Shown: piece after piece, positions 8,204 through 16,425 of the stretch
Layout: every line of letters starts with the position of its first letter
How positions within the stretch are numbered: position 1 is the stretch's first letter
Source: Bin5 sp963662575
Lineage (GTDB): Bacteria > Chloroflexota > Anaerolineae > Caldilineales > Caldilineaceae
Length of the DNA stretch: 64,000 nt
Direction of reading: 5' to 3'
Assembly (NCBI GenBank): GCA_963662575.1
Contig: OY759723.1
Span: 5,394,001-5,458,000, forward strand
Program-made: the position numbers and the translations under genes
Notes under the pieces: model-generated
Seen by the model: the letters and a program-made list of their open reading frames with translations, nothing else
Database searches by the model: none
What the model was told of the DNA's origin: nothing

Positions 8204-9028
8204 TCAGGTTTGCAATTTCGGGTCGAGTCTGTCCCGCAGCCAGTCACCGACGATGTTGATTGAGAGAACTGCCGTCATTATGGCAAGGCCCGGAATGGTT
8301 GCCACCCACCAGGCGACGGCCAGGTAGTTCTTGCCTTCGGCCAGCATCAGGCCCCAGGAAGAGTAGTCCAGCCCGCTCGGCCCCAAGCCAAGAAAACTAA
8401 GCGCGGCTTCGGCGATGACCATTTTGGCAAACTCAAAAGAGGTGAGGACGATCAGCGGCGCGGCAACATTTGGGAATATGTGCCTGAGCATGATGCGGGC
8501 ATCGCCCGCCCCAATCGCCTTGACCGCCTCGACATATTCCACCTCTTTGAGGACGAACACTTTCGAGCGAACAACCCTGACGTAAGCGGGCCACCCTCCT
8601 ATTGCCAAGACGATGATCATGTTCACGAGGCTGGGGCCCAGGACGGCGATCACGGAGATAGCCAGCAATATGAAGGGGAAAGCAAGTTGCACATTGACAA
8701 ACCAGTTTACGATATCGTCAAACAGGCCGCCATAGTAACCACTCAGAATACCCAGGACTGTGCCGATCAGTACAGAAATGAGTACGGCTATTGAACCGAC
8801 ACTAAGAGAAATCCTTGTACCGAAAATCAGGCGCATTAAGATGTCGCGTCCAAGATGGTCAGTCCCGAGTGAGTGACCGGGCGTCAAGGGAGGCATGAAC
8901 CTTTTGACCAGGTCCTGATCATCCGGACTATAGGGCGCCACATTCGGTGCAAAAATAGCCAAACCGATCGGGACAATGAACACTGCCGCGAACGGGAGCA
9001 TGCCTCTGTCACCGGCTCTTACTTTCAT
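8204..9028 (-). CDS. Peptide-type ABC transporter permease (DppC/OppC family)
   Basis: 274 residues with an N-terminal membrane segment (near 12-27), the NVAPYSPDDQD / LGTDHLGRDI linker typical of DppC, then five further hydrophobic segments. The EAA loop that docks the ATPase reads EYVEAVKAIGAGDARIMLRH (about 168-187). It forms the inner-membrane pore together with DppB. Immediately upstream, only the last ~70 codons of dppB survive (9040-9252), so this permease has no intact partner here. No frameshift is seen in it. It precedes the binding-protein gene at 8094. Confidence 0.88.
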   Translation of the reverse strand: MKVRAGDRGMLPFAAVFIVPIGLAIFAPNVAPYSPDDQDLVKRFMPPLTPGHSLGTDHLGRDILMRLIFGTRISLSVGSIAVLISVLIGTVLGILSGYYGGLFDDIVNWFVNVQLAFPFILLAISVIAVLGPSLVNMIIVLAIGGWPAYVRVVRSKVFVLKEVEYVEAVKAIGAGDARIMLRHIFPNVAAPLIVLTSFEFAKMVIAEAALSFLGLGPSGLDYSSWGLMLAEGKNYLAVAWWVATIPGLAIMTAVLSINIVGDWLRDRLDPKLQT

Positions 9029-9039
9029 CGGCTAGCCAC

Positions 9040-9270
9040 TCAGTAAAGTCGTACTCTGGGGTTAAGGAAAGCGTAGGACAGATCAACAAGAAAGTTGATC
9101 AGCACATAGATCGAAGCCACGACCAGGACCGTAGCCTGAACGACCGGATAGTCGCGACCGTAGATCGCATTCACTGCAAGGCGGCCAATACCCGGCCACG
9201 CAAAGATTGTCTCCGTGATGACCGAACCGGCAAAAAGTGCGCCCGAGTCCAAGCCGATCAGGAAGATCGT
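9040..9270 (-). pseudogene. C-terminal remnant of a DppB-type peptide permease
   Basis: Reads TIFLIGLDSGALFAGSVITE, then TIFAWPGIGRLAVNAIYGRDYP, then a last membrane segment and FLNPRVRLY. This is the end of a DppB/OppB permease (FAWPG-GRL-A is the usual motif), normally about 310 residues; roughly three quarters are missing. The frame continues upstream without a shift into a TldD/PmbA-like fragment, separated by an in-frame TAG at 9271-9273. It ends 11 bases before dppC, the normal dppB-dppC spacing, so this was the original transporter operon before a deletion removed the dppB 5' part. Confidence 0.82.
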
Positions 9271-9800
9271 CTACCCGACCTCGGTTCCTTACGACGTTAC
9301 CAGTCGCGATACCTCGCGCCTGAAGTAGAGCTTGGCCTGGGTCTTGGATACTTTGTCGCTCACGCCCGCCATAGCCTGCATGATGGCTTGGACAATCTCG
9401 ACCTTTTCAGGGACAGGCATGTCGAACGGGTCCTGTTCGCAGTGCGTTTCGTAGGTGGCTTGAACGGGCGGAACTTCAGCCAGCATGACGGTCCGCGTGC
9501 GCCGCGGCATCGCCCGCACGAGAGAGATTGCTTTCCTCACTGCTTCAGATGGCTGCTGCTGGAAAAGGTTGTCGCTGGCAAAGCTCCATTGCCCGTCTAC
9601 GAGGACGCGGATCCCGAATCCGCAGGTCATGAATTCGGAGACGCTGGCGGCGCCGTCGAATTCGCTCCACCCACTTGAATTTCGCAACCTCCAGCGCATG
9701 CTGTCAAGTGTCAGGCTTTCCAAGACGAAATGGCCACGGTGTTCATGGAATACACACAAGCACATGCTCGCCCCAAGTCCGTATTCTACTCTCCTTCACC
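9271..9800 (-). pseudogene. TldD/PmbA N-terminal domain remnant, fused to the dppB scrap
   Basis: Diagnostic part: CGFGIRVLVDGQWSFASDN, then PSEAVRKAISLVRAM, then VPEKVEIVQAIMQAM and LYFRREVSRLVTS. In intact TldD/PmbA metalloprotease subunits this is the N-terminal domain, followed by an S-x-GTE motif. Here the frame reads TS, stop (TAA 9289-9291), GTEVG, stop (TAG 9271-9273), TIF and then dppB sequence. Both stops replace codons one base away from sense codons (GAA and CAG would fit the family), so the fragment is decaying. The catalytic C-terminal domain with the zinc HExxxH is absent. The N-terminal limit is uncertain; similarity is weak before about 9720. Confidence 0.7.
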
Positions 9801-9893
9801 TGCCATCTGCCCGACACCGTTTGCCAAAGATCTGTTCTACACTATAATGATACACCTGATTCGATGGCAAAATGCGCGCTTGTAAATAGTGAC

Positions 9894-10559
9894 ATGGATA
9901 ATCCTGATAGAACTCTACAGTTGATCGAGAAGGGTGGCGTTGTGCCGGTTGTACGTCTGCCGGACCTGGCCGGGGCCGTCGATCTGGCCCAAGCTCTACT
10001 GGACGGCGGGGTGACTGCGGTCGAGTTGACGATGACCAGCCCGGGTGCGCTGGACGCGCTGTCGCTGCTGCGAGAGCGGGTAGTTGCTTTCGCTCAAGGG
10101 ACAGGCGCCCTGGGCATGGGATCGGTGCTGAACGGGGAAATGGCCGCAGCAGCTATCGACAGGGGCGCACAGTTTGTGGTCGCGCCGACGCTGGACCTGC
10201 CGACAGTATCCTGCTGCGTCGAACGCAACGTTCCGATGATGCCCGGCGCGTTTACGCCAACGGAAATCCAGACGGCATTTTTGGCGGGCGCGGCAGTGGT
10301 GAAGGTCTTTCCCGCCACCAGACTTGGGCCAGATTATTTCAAGGACGTATTGGCCCCGCTGCCGCATCTGAAGCTGATGCCTACCGGGGGTGTCGGATTG
10401 AAGAACGCAGGTGATTTCATACGGGCCGGCGCGGTCGCGGTAGGCGTGGGCAGTGCGCTTGTGCGAAAAGATTGGGTGGCGGACGGCAATTGGCCGGCTC
10501 TGACGGAGCAGGCTCGCAGATTCGTGGAGGCTGTACAGGAGGCGCGCGCGGCAGAATGA
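9894..10559 (+). CDS. eda: KDPG/KHG aldolase (2-dehydro-3-deoxy-phosphogluconate aldolase)
   Basis: 221 residues from the ATG at 9894, the usual size. It is a class I aldolase TIM barrel: base residue E44 (AVELTMTSP), Schiff-base lysine K137 (VVKVFPA), phosphate-binding PTGGVG near 166 and GVGSAL near 190. It cleaves 2-keto-3-deoxy-6-phosphogluconate (or the galactonate form) to pyruvate and glyceraldehyde 3-phosphate. An upstream in-frame ATG at 9864 would add 10 residues; neither has a clear ribosome site. Its stop overlaps the start of the KDG kinase gene (ATGA), so the two are translated together and form the lower half of an Entner-Doudoroff-like sugar-acid route fed by the enolase-superfamily genes nearby. 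Confidence 0.92.
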   Translation: MDNPDRTLQLIEKGGVVPVVRLPDLAGAVDLAQALLDGGVTAVELTMTSPGALDALSLLRERVVAFAQGTGALGMGSVLNGEMAAAAIDRGAQFVVAPTLDLPTVSCCVERNVPMMPGAFTPTEIQTAFLAGAAVVKVFPATRLGPDYFKDVLAPLPHLKLMPTGGVGLKNAGDFIRAGAVAVGVGSALVRKDWVADGNWPALTEQARRFVEAVQEARAAE

Positions 10560-11551
10560 GCAGATACGATGTAGTTACACTGGGCGAGACGCTGCTGCGC
10601 ATGGCACCGCCCGGCCATCTACGCATTGAACAGGCCGCCTATTTTGAGTTGGAAGCGGGCGGAACTGAATCGAATACAGCGGTAGCCCTGGCCCGGCTCG
10701 GTGTGCGCACGACCTGGATTTCGCGCATGCCGGAGAATCCACTGGGACGCCGGATCGCACGCACGTTGATGGGACACGGTGTAGACATTTCTCACATTGT
10801 GTGGGCCGAGGGCGAGCGAATGGGCCTGTTTTTTGTCGAGTTCGGCGACGGCTCCCGCGCCACTTCGATCATCTACGACCGCGCCGGCTCGGCGGCAAGC
10901 CGCATGACACCCGATGAACTGCCAACGGAGATTTTCAGCGCGGCCGGCGGGCGGCATCTCCACCTGACCGGAATCACGCTTGCCATCAGCGACAGCGCGG
11001 CGGCAACGGCAGAGCGCGCTTTGCAGCTTGCGCAGGCGGCAGGCTGGAGCGTTAGCTTTGATTTCAATTACCGCTCCAAACTGTGGACGCCTGAGGAGTC
11101 ACGCAGGGGTTGCCATCCTTTTGCCGCGGCGGCAGACATCGTTTTCGCGCCGATTCGGGATGCGCAGACGCACTATGGTTTGCCTGAAGAGGTCTCGCCT
11201 GAAGATGCGCTGGCCGCGCTCCAGCGTGAGTTCCCGCAGGCGACGGTTATCCTCACCTTGGGCGCGGACGGCTCGATTGCGGCAGTGCCGGGGCAGGCGA
11301 CGCATCGCCAGCCGATCTTTCCTGGCGGCGGAACCGTAGGCCGCATCGGGGCGGGGGATGCATTCACGGCAGGCGTGCTATACCGCTATCTTTATCGAGA
11401 CAGCGAAGATTGGTTGGCCGATGCTCTTGAGTGGGGCGCGGCGGCGGCGGCGATGAAATATACGATTCCCGGAGACATGGGGGTGTTTGAGAAGGAAGAG
11501 GTGGCTGCCCTGTTGGAGAGCGGCGGTCATTCAGAAGAGGTAAGCCGATAA
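10556..11551 (+). CDS. kdgK: 2-keto-3-deoxygluconate kinase (PfkB family sugar kinase)
   Basis: 331 residues from the ATG that overlaps the aldolase stop codon. PfkB signatures: the N-terminal GGTESNTAVALARLG (35-49), SFDFNYRSKLW near 165, and the C-terminal GRIGAGDAFTAG with catalytic D268. FDFNxR and the N-terminal sequence are typical of KDG kinases rather than fructokinases or ribokinases. It phosphorylates 2-keto-3-deoxygluconate or the galactonate epimer with ATP, giving the substrate of the adjoining aldolase. Sugar specificity is inferred from the pairing with eda. About 140 bases separate it from the next gene. Confidence 0.9.
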   Translation: MSRYDVVTLGETLLRMAPPGHLRIEQAAYFELEAGGTESNTAVALARLGVRTTWISRMPENPLGRRIARTLMGHGVDISHIVWAEGERMGLFFVEFGDGSRATSIIYDRAGSAASRMTPDELPTEIFSAAGGRHLHLTGITLAISDSAAATAERALQLAQAAGWSVSFDFNYRSKLWTPEESRRGCHPFAAAADIVFAPIRDAQTHYGLPEEVSPEDALAALQREFPQATVILTLGADGSIAAVPGQATHRQPIFPGGGTVGRIGAGDAFTAGVLYRYLYRDSEDWLADALEWGAAAAAMKYTIPGDMGVFEKEEVAALLESGGHSEEVSR

Positions 11552-11695
11552 TTTGTGCGAACGATAGCAGGACAGGGAATGCGAGTTGGGTGAGGTTCTT
11601 GCTCTTTTCGCTCCCCTCGCACAGGGCCACATCAAGCGGCCCGTAGGTGAAATCGGCAGTTGCCAGCCCTTCTTACCCTGAATGAGCCATGGGTA

Positions 11696-12757
11696 GTGGA
11701 AAGCAAATCCCTGGAGAGCTACTATCAGATATTGGGTGTTCAGCCCAACGCTACGCAGGAAGTGCTTGATGCGGCATACCGACGCCAAGTACGCCTGCAT
11801 ACCGGCGAATTTCTGGACGATTCTGCCCTAATCACAGGGCCGGTGCGGTTGGATCCATTTCTGGCCCGCGTAGATGAGGCATACCGGCAGCTCTCGAATC
11901 CGCTGAAGCGCTGGACGCATGACGAGGAGTTGAAGGGGGCGCAGCTGGTTCCTCTCAGCGAAGAGGAATTGGCGTTGGCGCGCAAGCGCATCGAGCCTTC
12001 GGACGCGTGGCTGTCGTATCAGCGGTTGGAAAACGGTTCCATCTATGTTCGCGTCGGCTGGGCGGTGGACTTCACTGCAGTGCACGATGCAGTCATGGCG
12101 GCCATTCCGGAATCAGGGCGCACGTACAATGACCGCCTGAATGAGTGGCGCGTAGATCCCAGATACGAGTCAAAGCTGGCCGAGATATTCACTAATTTCA
12201 AGCGGGCGGACGTGCAGGCCCCGCCCCCGCAAGTCGGCCCAACGTACCAGGGTGCAGGGAACATACCCACCACAAAGCGTCTGCACCAGTCCTGGAAGGG
12301 CTGGCCGTTCGTACTTATTGGTGGTCTCATTTTGGCGATAGTCGGCGCCGTCCTTTTTCCGGCTAACCGGGTCGTTCCTGTCGCAGTGCAGGCAACAGCA
12401 ACTGCCCTCGCTCTGGTCAGTTCGTATGAGCCTCTGGAGAGCAGTTTTCTCACGACGACTCCTGCAAACACTCCTTCGTTGACAGGCACGCTCCTGCATC
12501 CTTCGGTCAATTTACGCGAGCGGCCTGAAGCGGTTGGGCCCGTATTGAAGCTGTTGAGCAACGACCAGACGTATCAGGTAATTGGCCGGTTGGAGGATAG
12601 CAGTTGGTATGTGGTCACGGACGGCGATGTAACCGGCTGGATGGCGGCGTGGACTATTGCCATAGATGGGGAACCGGAGATTCTACCTGTCCCCGCTGAG
12701 AACTTGATCAGGTCGGAAACAGGCGACGAAGAGAGGAGTGACGGCGTCACAGAATGA
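11696..12757 (+). CDS. Degenerate J-domain, transmembrane and SH3b-domain protein
   Basis: 353 residues from the GTG at 11696; TTG 11660 would add 12. The N-terminus SLESYYQILGVQPNATQEVL and AAYRRQVRLHTGEF (about 5-40), continuing to VDEAYRQLSNPLKR, follows the J-domain pattern, but the HPD tripeptide needed to stimulate DnaK is absent. A middle region (about 95-180) is followed by one membrane segment WPFVLIGGLILAIVGAVLF (204-222). The C-terminal part is a bacterial SH3 domain (LLHPSVNLRERPEAVGPVL, about 265-323) that in other proteins binds peptidoglycan or wall polymers. The topology suggests cytoplasmic J-like and outside SH3b ends. A terminator follows at 12881-12933. Function unknown; the next gene is also an envelope protein. 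Confidence 0.72.
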   Translation: MESKSLESYYQILGVQPNATQEVLDAAYRRQVRLHTGEFLDDSALITGPVRLDPFLARVDEAYRQLSNPLKRWTHDEELKGAQLVPLSEEELALARKRIEPSDAWLSYQRLENGSIYVRVGWAVDFTAVHDAVMAAIPESGRTYNDRLNEWRVDPRYESKLAEIFTNFKRADVQAPPPQVGPTYQGAGNIPTTKRLHQSWKGWPFVLIGGLILAIVGAVLFPANRVVPVAVQATATALALVSSYEPLESSFLTTTPANTPSLTGTLLHPSVNLRERPEAVGPVLKLLSNDQTYQVIGRLEDSSWYVVTDGDVTGWMAAWTIAIDGEPEILPVPAENLIRSETGDEERSDGVTE

Positions 12758-12880
12758 GGCGCGAACTCAATTCCCCCGGCCCGGCTACCTGCGGTTCGTT
12801 CCCAAGTATCGGAAAGGAGGAAGATCGCTTCTTTCATTTTCGTGGCGTTGTGGATAGAATAGAAACTGAATCGTAGTTTT

Positions 12881-12933
12881 GAAGAGAGAGGAGCTTGTAG
12901 AGAGAACCAGTCTCTCCATCCTCTCTTCTTTTT
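12881..12933 (+). terminator. Probable rho-independent terminator
   Basis: GAAGAGAGAGGA (12881-12892) can pair with TCCTCTCTTC (12919-12928), with an inner hairpin AGAGAG/TCTCTC, followed by five T residues. It lies 124 bases after the stop of the J-like gene and just before the LysM-cytochrome gene, so the latter should have its own promoter or depend on readthrough. Confidence 0.6.
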
Positions 12934-12966
12934 GTCTCTCCAGCACGGACGTAGAAGCAAGAATAG

Positions 12967-14304
12967 ATGAAGAAATCTGACAGTAAACGTGGATGGTTCG
13001 CTCGCTTTCAGCGAGCTGGCAGACGCCCGACACTGTTGGCGCGCGGTCTGCTGCTCGCAGTATTGTCTATTGCAGCCTTCACGATCTACCACGTCTCACG
13101 CGATAGTTCGGCGGCAGACCAGGCGGTGGCGCGAGCGCAGCAGGAGGAAGAACAGGGCGCTGTCACTGCAACGCCGGAAGCGACGCCCGCCGACACCCTC
13201 CAGGCCGTGAGAAGGACGCCCCAACCGAGAGGACAGGTGCGCAGTGACGTACGCAGCGACGCCGAGAGTGTACAGTCGTACACAATAGATGATGCGGGCG
13301 TTTACGTATACACCGTGCGAATGGGGGAATACTGGTCACTAGTCGCCGGCAGATTCGATAAGTCGGCTGCGCGGCTGAAAGAGGCCAATTTCGAATTGTG
13401 GCAACTGCGAGGCGAGGATATTCGTCCTGGCGACCAGTTGGCGATCCCGGGTCTCACCGCGGATTCCACAGTGCCGCCGGTTCTGTATAGGGTTCAAGCA
13501 GACGAATCGTGGGAACGTATTGCAGAAAAGTTTTCGGTTTCGTATCTGGACCTGCTTCTGGACAATTTCAATCTGTGGGCACTGCGGGGTGTTGACATCC
13601 GGGCCGGTGATCAGATGACGGTCCGATATTTGCCACCGGAGCTGATCGAGGTCGGGGCCGTGCGCGGATGGGCAGGCGGCCCGCCTGTTTTGGCGCATTC
13701 ATACGCCGAGGCGCGAGAAGTGAAGGCGGCTTCGGAAGACGGTTTCAACGCCGCCGGCACCTATACGGTGCAGCCTGGAGACACATGGGAAACCGTCGCT
13801 GAAGCAACAGGTATAAACGTAGCGGCACTGCAAGAAGTTAACCAGGAGTTAGGTGAGCAGGAGCTGCAACCGGGCGATGTCCTGCGCATCTCCTGGATTT
13901 TGCGTGTCGCGCTGATGATTCGCCAGTCCGAGCAGCAGGGCGTGAGAAGTGCAACCGATCTGGGCAATCTATCAGAGGAGGAATTGGCCACCCTGGCTGC
14001 ACGGGGGCTATCCGTCTATAAGGAGCAGTATTGCGGCATCTGTCACGTGCTCGATAGTGCGGGTACAAGAGGCATTTTCGGGCCGTCGCACAACGATATG
14101 CGTGAATTGGCTGCCAGCCGCCTCGAAGATCCCGCCTATGGTGGCGCAGCGACCGATGTGTATGCCTACCTCTACGAGAGTATCATTGAACCAGAGGTTT
14201 TCTATGTTGAGGGATTTGCCTTGAGTCCCCATCGAATGCCGTCATATCAACATATCCCCGAAGAAGATTTGGAAGCGCTAATCGTCTTCTTGGCGGATCA
14301 GTAA
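12967..14304 (+). CDS. Membrane-anchored protein with three LysM domains and a C-terminal cytochrome c domain
   Basis: 445 residues. Basic N-terminus and one membrane segment (22-41), a low-complexity Ala/Gln/Thr/Pro linker (50-105), LysM-like repeats at about 114-161 (YTVRMGEYWSLVAGRF...IRPGDQLAIP), 172-220 (YRVQADESWERIAEKF...IRAGDQMTV) and 264-309 (YTVQPGDTWETVAEAT...LQPGDVLRI), then a cytochrome c domain with heme motif C356-G-I-C-H360 and a likely axial methionine M424 (HRMPSY). LysM binds peptidoglycan or chitin-like glycans; the heme domain implies extracytoplasmic electron transfer. The first two LysM copies share the unusual NFxLWxLRGxDIR segment, pointing to internal duplication. 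The arrangement suggests a wall-tethered cytochrome; the redox partner is unknown. Confidence 0.82.
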   Translation: MKKSDSKRGWFARFQRAGRRPTLLARGLLLAVLSIAAFTIYHVSRDSSAADQAVARAQQEEEQGAVTATPEATPADTLQAVRRTPQPRGQVRSDVRSDAESVQSYTIDDAGVYVYTVRMGEYWSLVAGRFDKSAARLKEANFELWQLRGEDIRPGDQLAIPGLTADSTVPPVLYRVQADESWERIAEKFSVSYLDLLLDNFNLWALRGVDIRAGDQMTVRYLPPELIEVGAVRGWAGGPPVLAHSYAEAREVKAASEDGFNAAGTYTVQPGDTWETVAEATGINVAALQEVNQELGEQELQPGDVLRISWILRVALMIRQSEQQGVRSATDLGNLSEEELATLAARGLSVYKEQYCGICHVLDSAGTRGIFGPSHNDMRELAASRLEDPAYGGAATDVYAYLYESIIEPEVFYVEGFALSPHRMPSYQHIPEEDLEALIVFLADQ

Positions 14305-14423
14305 TCGCCTGACAGCGCAGACGTTGTGCTTGCGGTGTTCGACGACTTTCCTGTTAGATTTGCGGTCGTTTGCCCCGCATTCGGCTGTGCGCTTGCGGGG
14401 CGACGCGGGCGAGGAGGAGTCAA

Positions 14424-16328
14424 TTGAAAGCATTTCGAATTTCAATCAACAGCATAGTGGCGCTTGCAATTGTGTCGGCACTGTGGATTTCGACTGACAG
14501 CGCAATGGGGCAAGAGAAGGAAAGCGGCGGCACGGTAATCGTGGACGGCCTCAATGGACCCCAGGGCGTGCTGGCCATAGATGACGGCAGCATCTGGGTG
14601 ATTGACGTTGGGCTGGGCGGCGACCAGGAAGTGGAAATTGGGGGCCTTGATCCGAATACTAACGAAGTTATCAAGGCGTCCTTCGGCAATACTGCGCGTG
14701 TGATGCGCGTGACGCCGGGGGGCCAACCTCAGCTTGTGGCGACATTGCCTTCGATCTTTCTTGGCAGCGACATAGTTGGGGGGGCTCGGCTGGCTCTGCT
14801 GAACAATGAAATGTATGCCACAGCCGGCCTCTGGCAAGGAGTGGCCAGCGAAGAGGCGCTGCCTGATACGGCCGCAGTACTGCGGGTGTTGCAAGGCTCG
14901 GTACTGGAGGTCGTCCCTCTATGGAAGGTGGAAAAAGAACTGAACCCGGACGGCCACGTACTTGAGTCACATCCATACGGGCTGACCACCGGGCCGGACG
15001 GTCTATTGTACGTGGCGGAGGCCGGCGCCAATACCCTGATGCAGGTAGACGTAGTAAACCAGACTGCAGAAGTAATCGCTGTATTTGAGGGTATTCCAGG
15101 CCCACTTCCAAATCCCTATCGGGGGGGCGCGTTGGAGACGGATCCGGTGCCGACCGGTGTCACTTTCGGGTCGGACGGGCGGATATATGTTTCACTTCTC
15201 CCCGGGTTTCCTTTTCTGCCAGGTTCGGCGAAGGTTGTTGTGGTTGACCCGGTCACAGGTAATGTAGAAGACTACGCCACCGACCTGACGATGTTGACGG
15301 ACTTACGCACCGGCCCGGACGGCGAGTTGTATGCTGTGCGGTTCGGCATCTTCACTGACGAAGGCCCGATTCCCAACAGCGGCGCCGTGATCCGGGTAGG
15401 GGAAGGCGAAACTTCACAGGATGTAATCACGGGACTGCCCTTTCCTACGTCGGTTGACTTTGACATAAACGGGAATGCGTATGTAACGATCAACGGCGCC
15501 AGCGTGGGTGAGCCCGGTCGCGGCGCGGTGATACGTTTTGAGCAAGTAGCCGTTCCCGGAGCACCGACGATTCGCTTTGTGGAAAGTGCTACCCGAAGCC
15601 AACAGGAACCGGAGTTCATAACTGGATGTGAGAGCCTGCCCAGCCACGACGCGGTCACTCAGGCATTGGCGGCAACAGTGGTGGGAGGAGAGAATGGCGG
15701 TCTGGGAAACCACATGTGGGCGACTGTCGTTGACCGCGACGGAGTGGTGTGCGCGGTTACGTTCTCCGGCGCGAACAGGGGTTCGCAGTGGCCGGGCGGC
15801 CGCGTGCTTTCCGTCCAGAGGGCGAATACGGCCAATGCCTTCAGCCTGACGCGTGTGGCCTTTTCAACGAGCAATCTCTATGCGGCGACGCAGCCGGGCG
15901 GCAACCTGTACGGCTTGCATGAGAGCAATCCCCTGGATACATCGACTGCATACGCAGGGCCTGTCACCGATTTTGGACAAGCAGGGGACCCTTTGGTGGG
16001 GCAGCGTCCCGGCGGTTGGAGTCGGTCCGGGGGTGGTCTTCCTCTATACAACGCCAGCGGCAGTCTCCTGGGAGCATTGGGCGTGAGTGGGGATACACCT
16101 TGCGCTGATCACATAGTCGCGTGGAAGTTGCGAGATGCTCTGCAGATGGATTACATCCCGGCGGGGGTGAGTGCAAGCGCGGACGACAACATCATTTTCG
16201 ACTTGCAGTCGGATGGCAGGAGTATCAGCGGATTTGGCCACCCGCGTTGCGGGTTTGACGAGGAACGGTTGACAGAGACGCTGCCCGCCGATTTCCCGAT
16301 TGGGTCGGCGGAGGAGGCTGGGCAGTAG
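14424..16328 (+). CDS. Secreted ScyD/ScyE-like beta-propeller fused to a GlcG/HbpS-like domain
   Basis: 634 residues from the TTG at 14424, chosen because GAGGAGGAG lies just upstream and a signal peptide follows directly (FRISINSIVALAIVSALW, cleavage near AMGQ). Residues about 33-375 are NHL/ScyD-like propeller repeats: LNGPQGVLAIDDGSIWVIDV, SHPYGLTTGPDGLLYVAEAG, VPTGVTFGSDGRIYVSL, LRTGPDGELYAVRF. Residues about 405-590 resemble the GlcG/HbpS heme-degradation-related domain (ALAATVVGG...WATVVDRDGVVCAV, PGGNLYGL, GSLLGALGVSGDTPCADHIVA). ScyD-type proteins accompany pigment synthesis in cyanobacteria and HbpS senses heme or redox stress; neither activity can be assumed here. It follows the LysM-cytochrome gene by 119 bases. 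Confidence 0.75.
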   Translation: MKAFRISINSIVALAIVSALWISTDSAMGQEKESGGTVIVDGLNGPQGVLAIDDGSIWVIDVGLGGDQEVEIGGLDPNTNEVIKASFGNTARVMRVTPGGQPQLVATLPSIFLGSDIVGGARLALLNNEMYATAGLWQGVASEEALPDTAAVLRVLQGSVLEVVPLWKVEKELNPDGHVLESHPYGLTTGPDGLLYVAEAGANTLMQVDVVNQTAEVIAVFEGIPGPLPNPYRGGALETDPVPTGVTFGSDGRIYVSLLPGFPFLPGSAKVVVVDPVTGNVEDYATDLTMLTDLRTGPDGELYAVRFGIFTDEGPIPNSGAVIRVGEGETSQDVITGLPFPTSVDFDINGNAYVTINGASVGEPGRGAVIRFEQVAVPGAPTIRFVESATRSQQEPEFITGCESLPSHDAVTQALAATVVGGENGGLGNHMWATVVDRDGVVCAVTFSGANRGSQWPGGRVLSVQRANTANAFSLTRVAFSTSNLYAATQPGGNLYGLHESNPLDTSTAYAGPVTDFGQAGDPLVGQRPGGWSRSGGGLPLYNASGSLLGALGVSGDTPCADHIVAWKLRDALQMDYIPAGVSASADDNIIFDLQSDGRSISGFGHPRCGFDEERLTETLPADFPIGSAEEAGQ

Positions 16329-16425
16329 CGCGCAGAGCAGGCTATGGGAGACAAAAGAAGGCGCGACGGCACCGATGAGGTCGGCTTGCGTCGTACCGAT
16401 TCTGTACGCTCTTTTGTCTTTAACT

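Noticed and set aside
8095..8247. N-terminal extension of the peptide-binding protein up to 8247
   Set aside because: It would overlap the dppC coding end, has no signal peptide and reads like noncoding sequence; GTG 8094 with a ribosome site is preferred.
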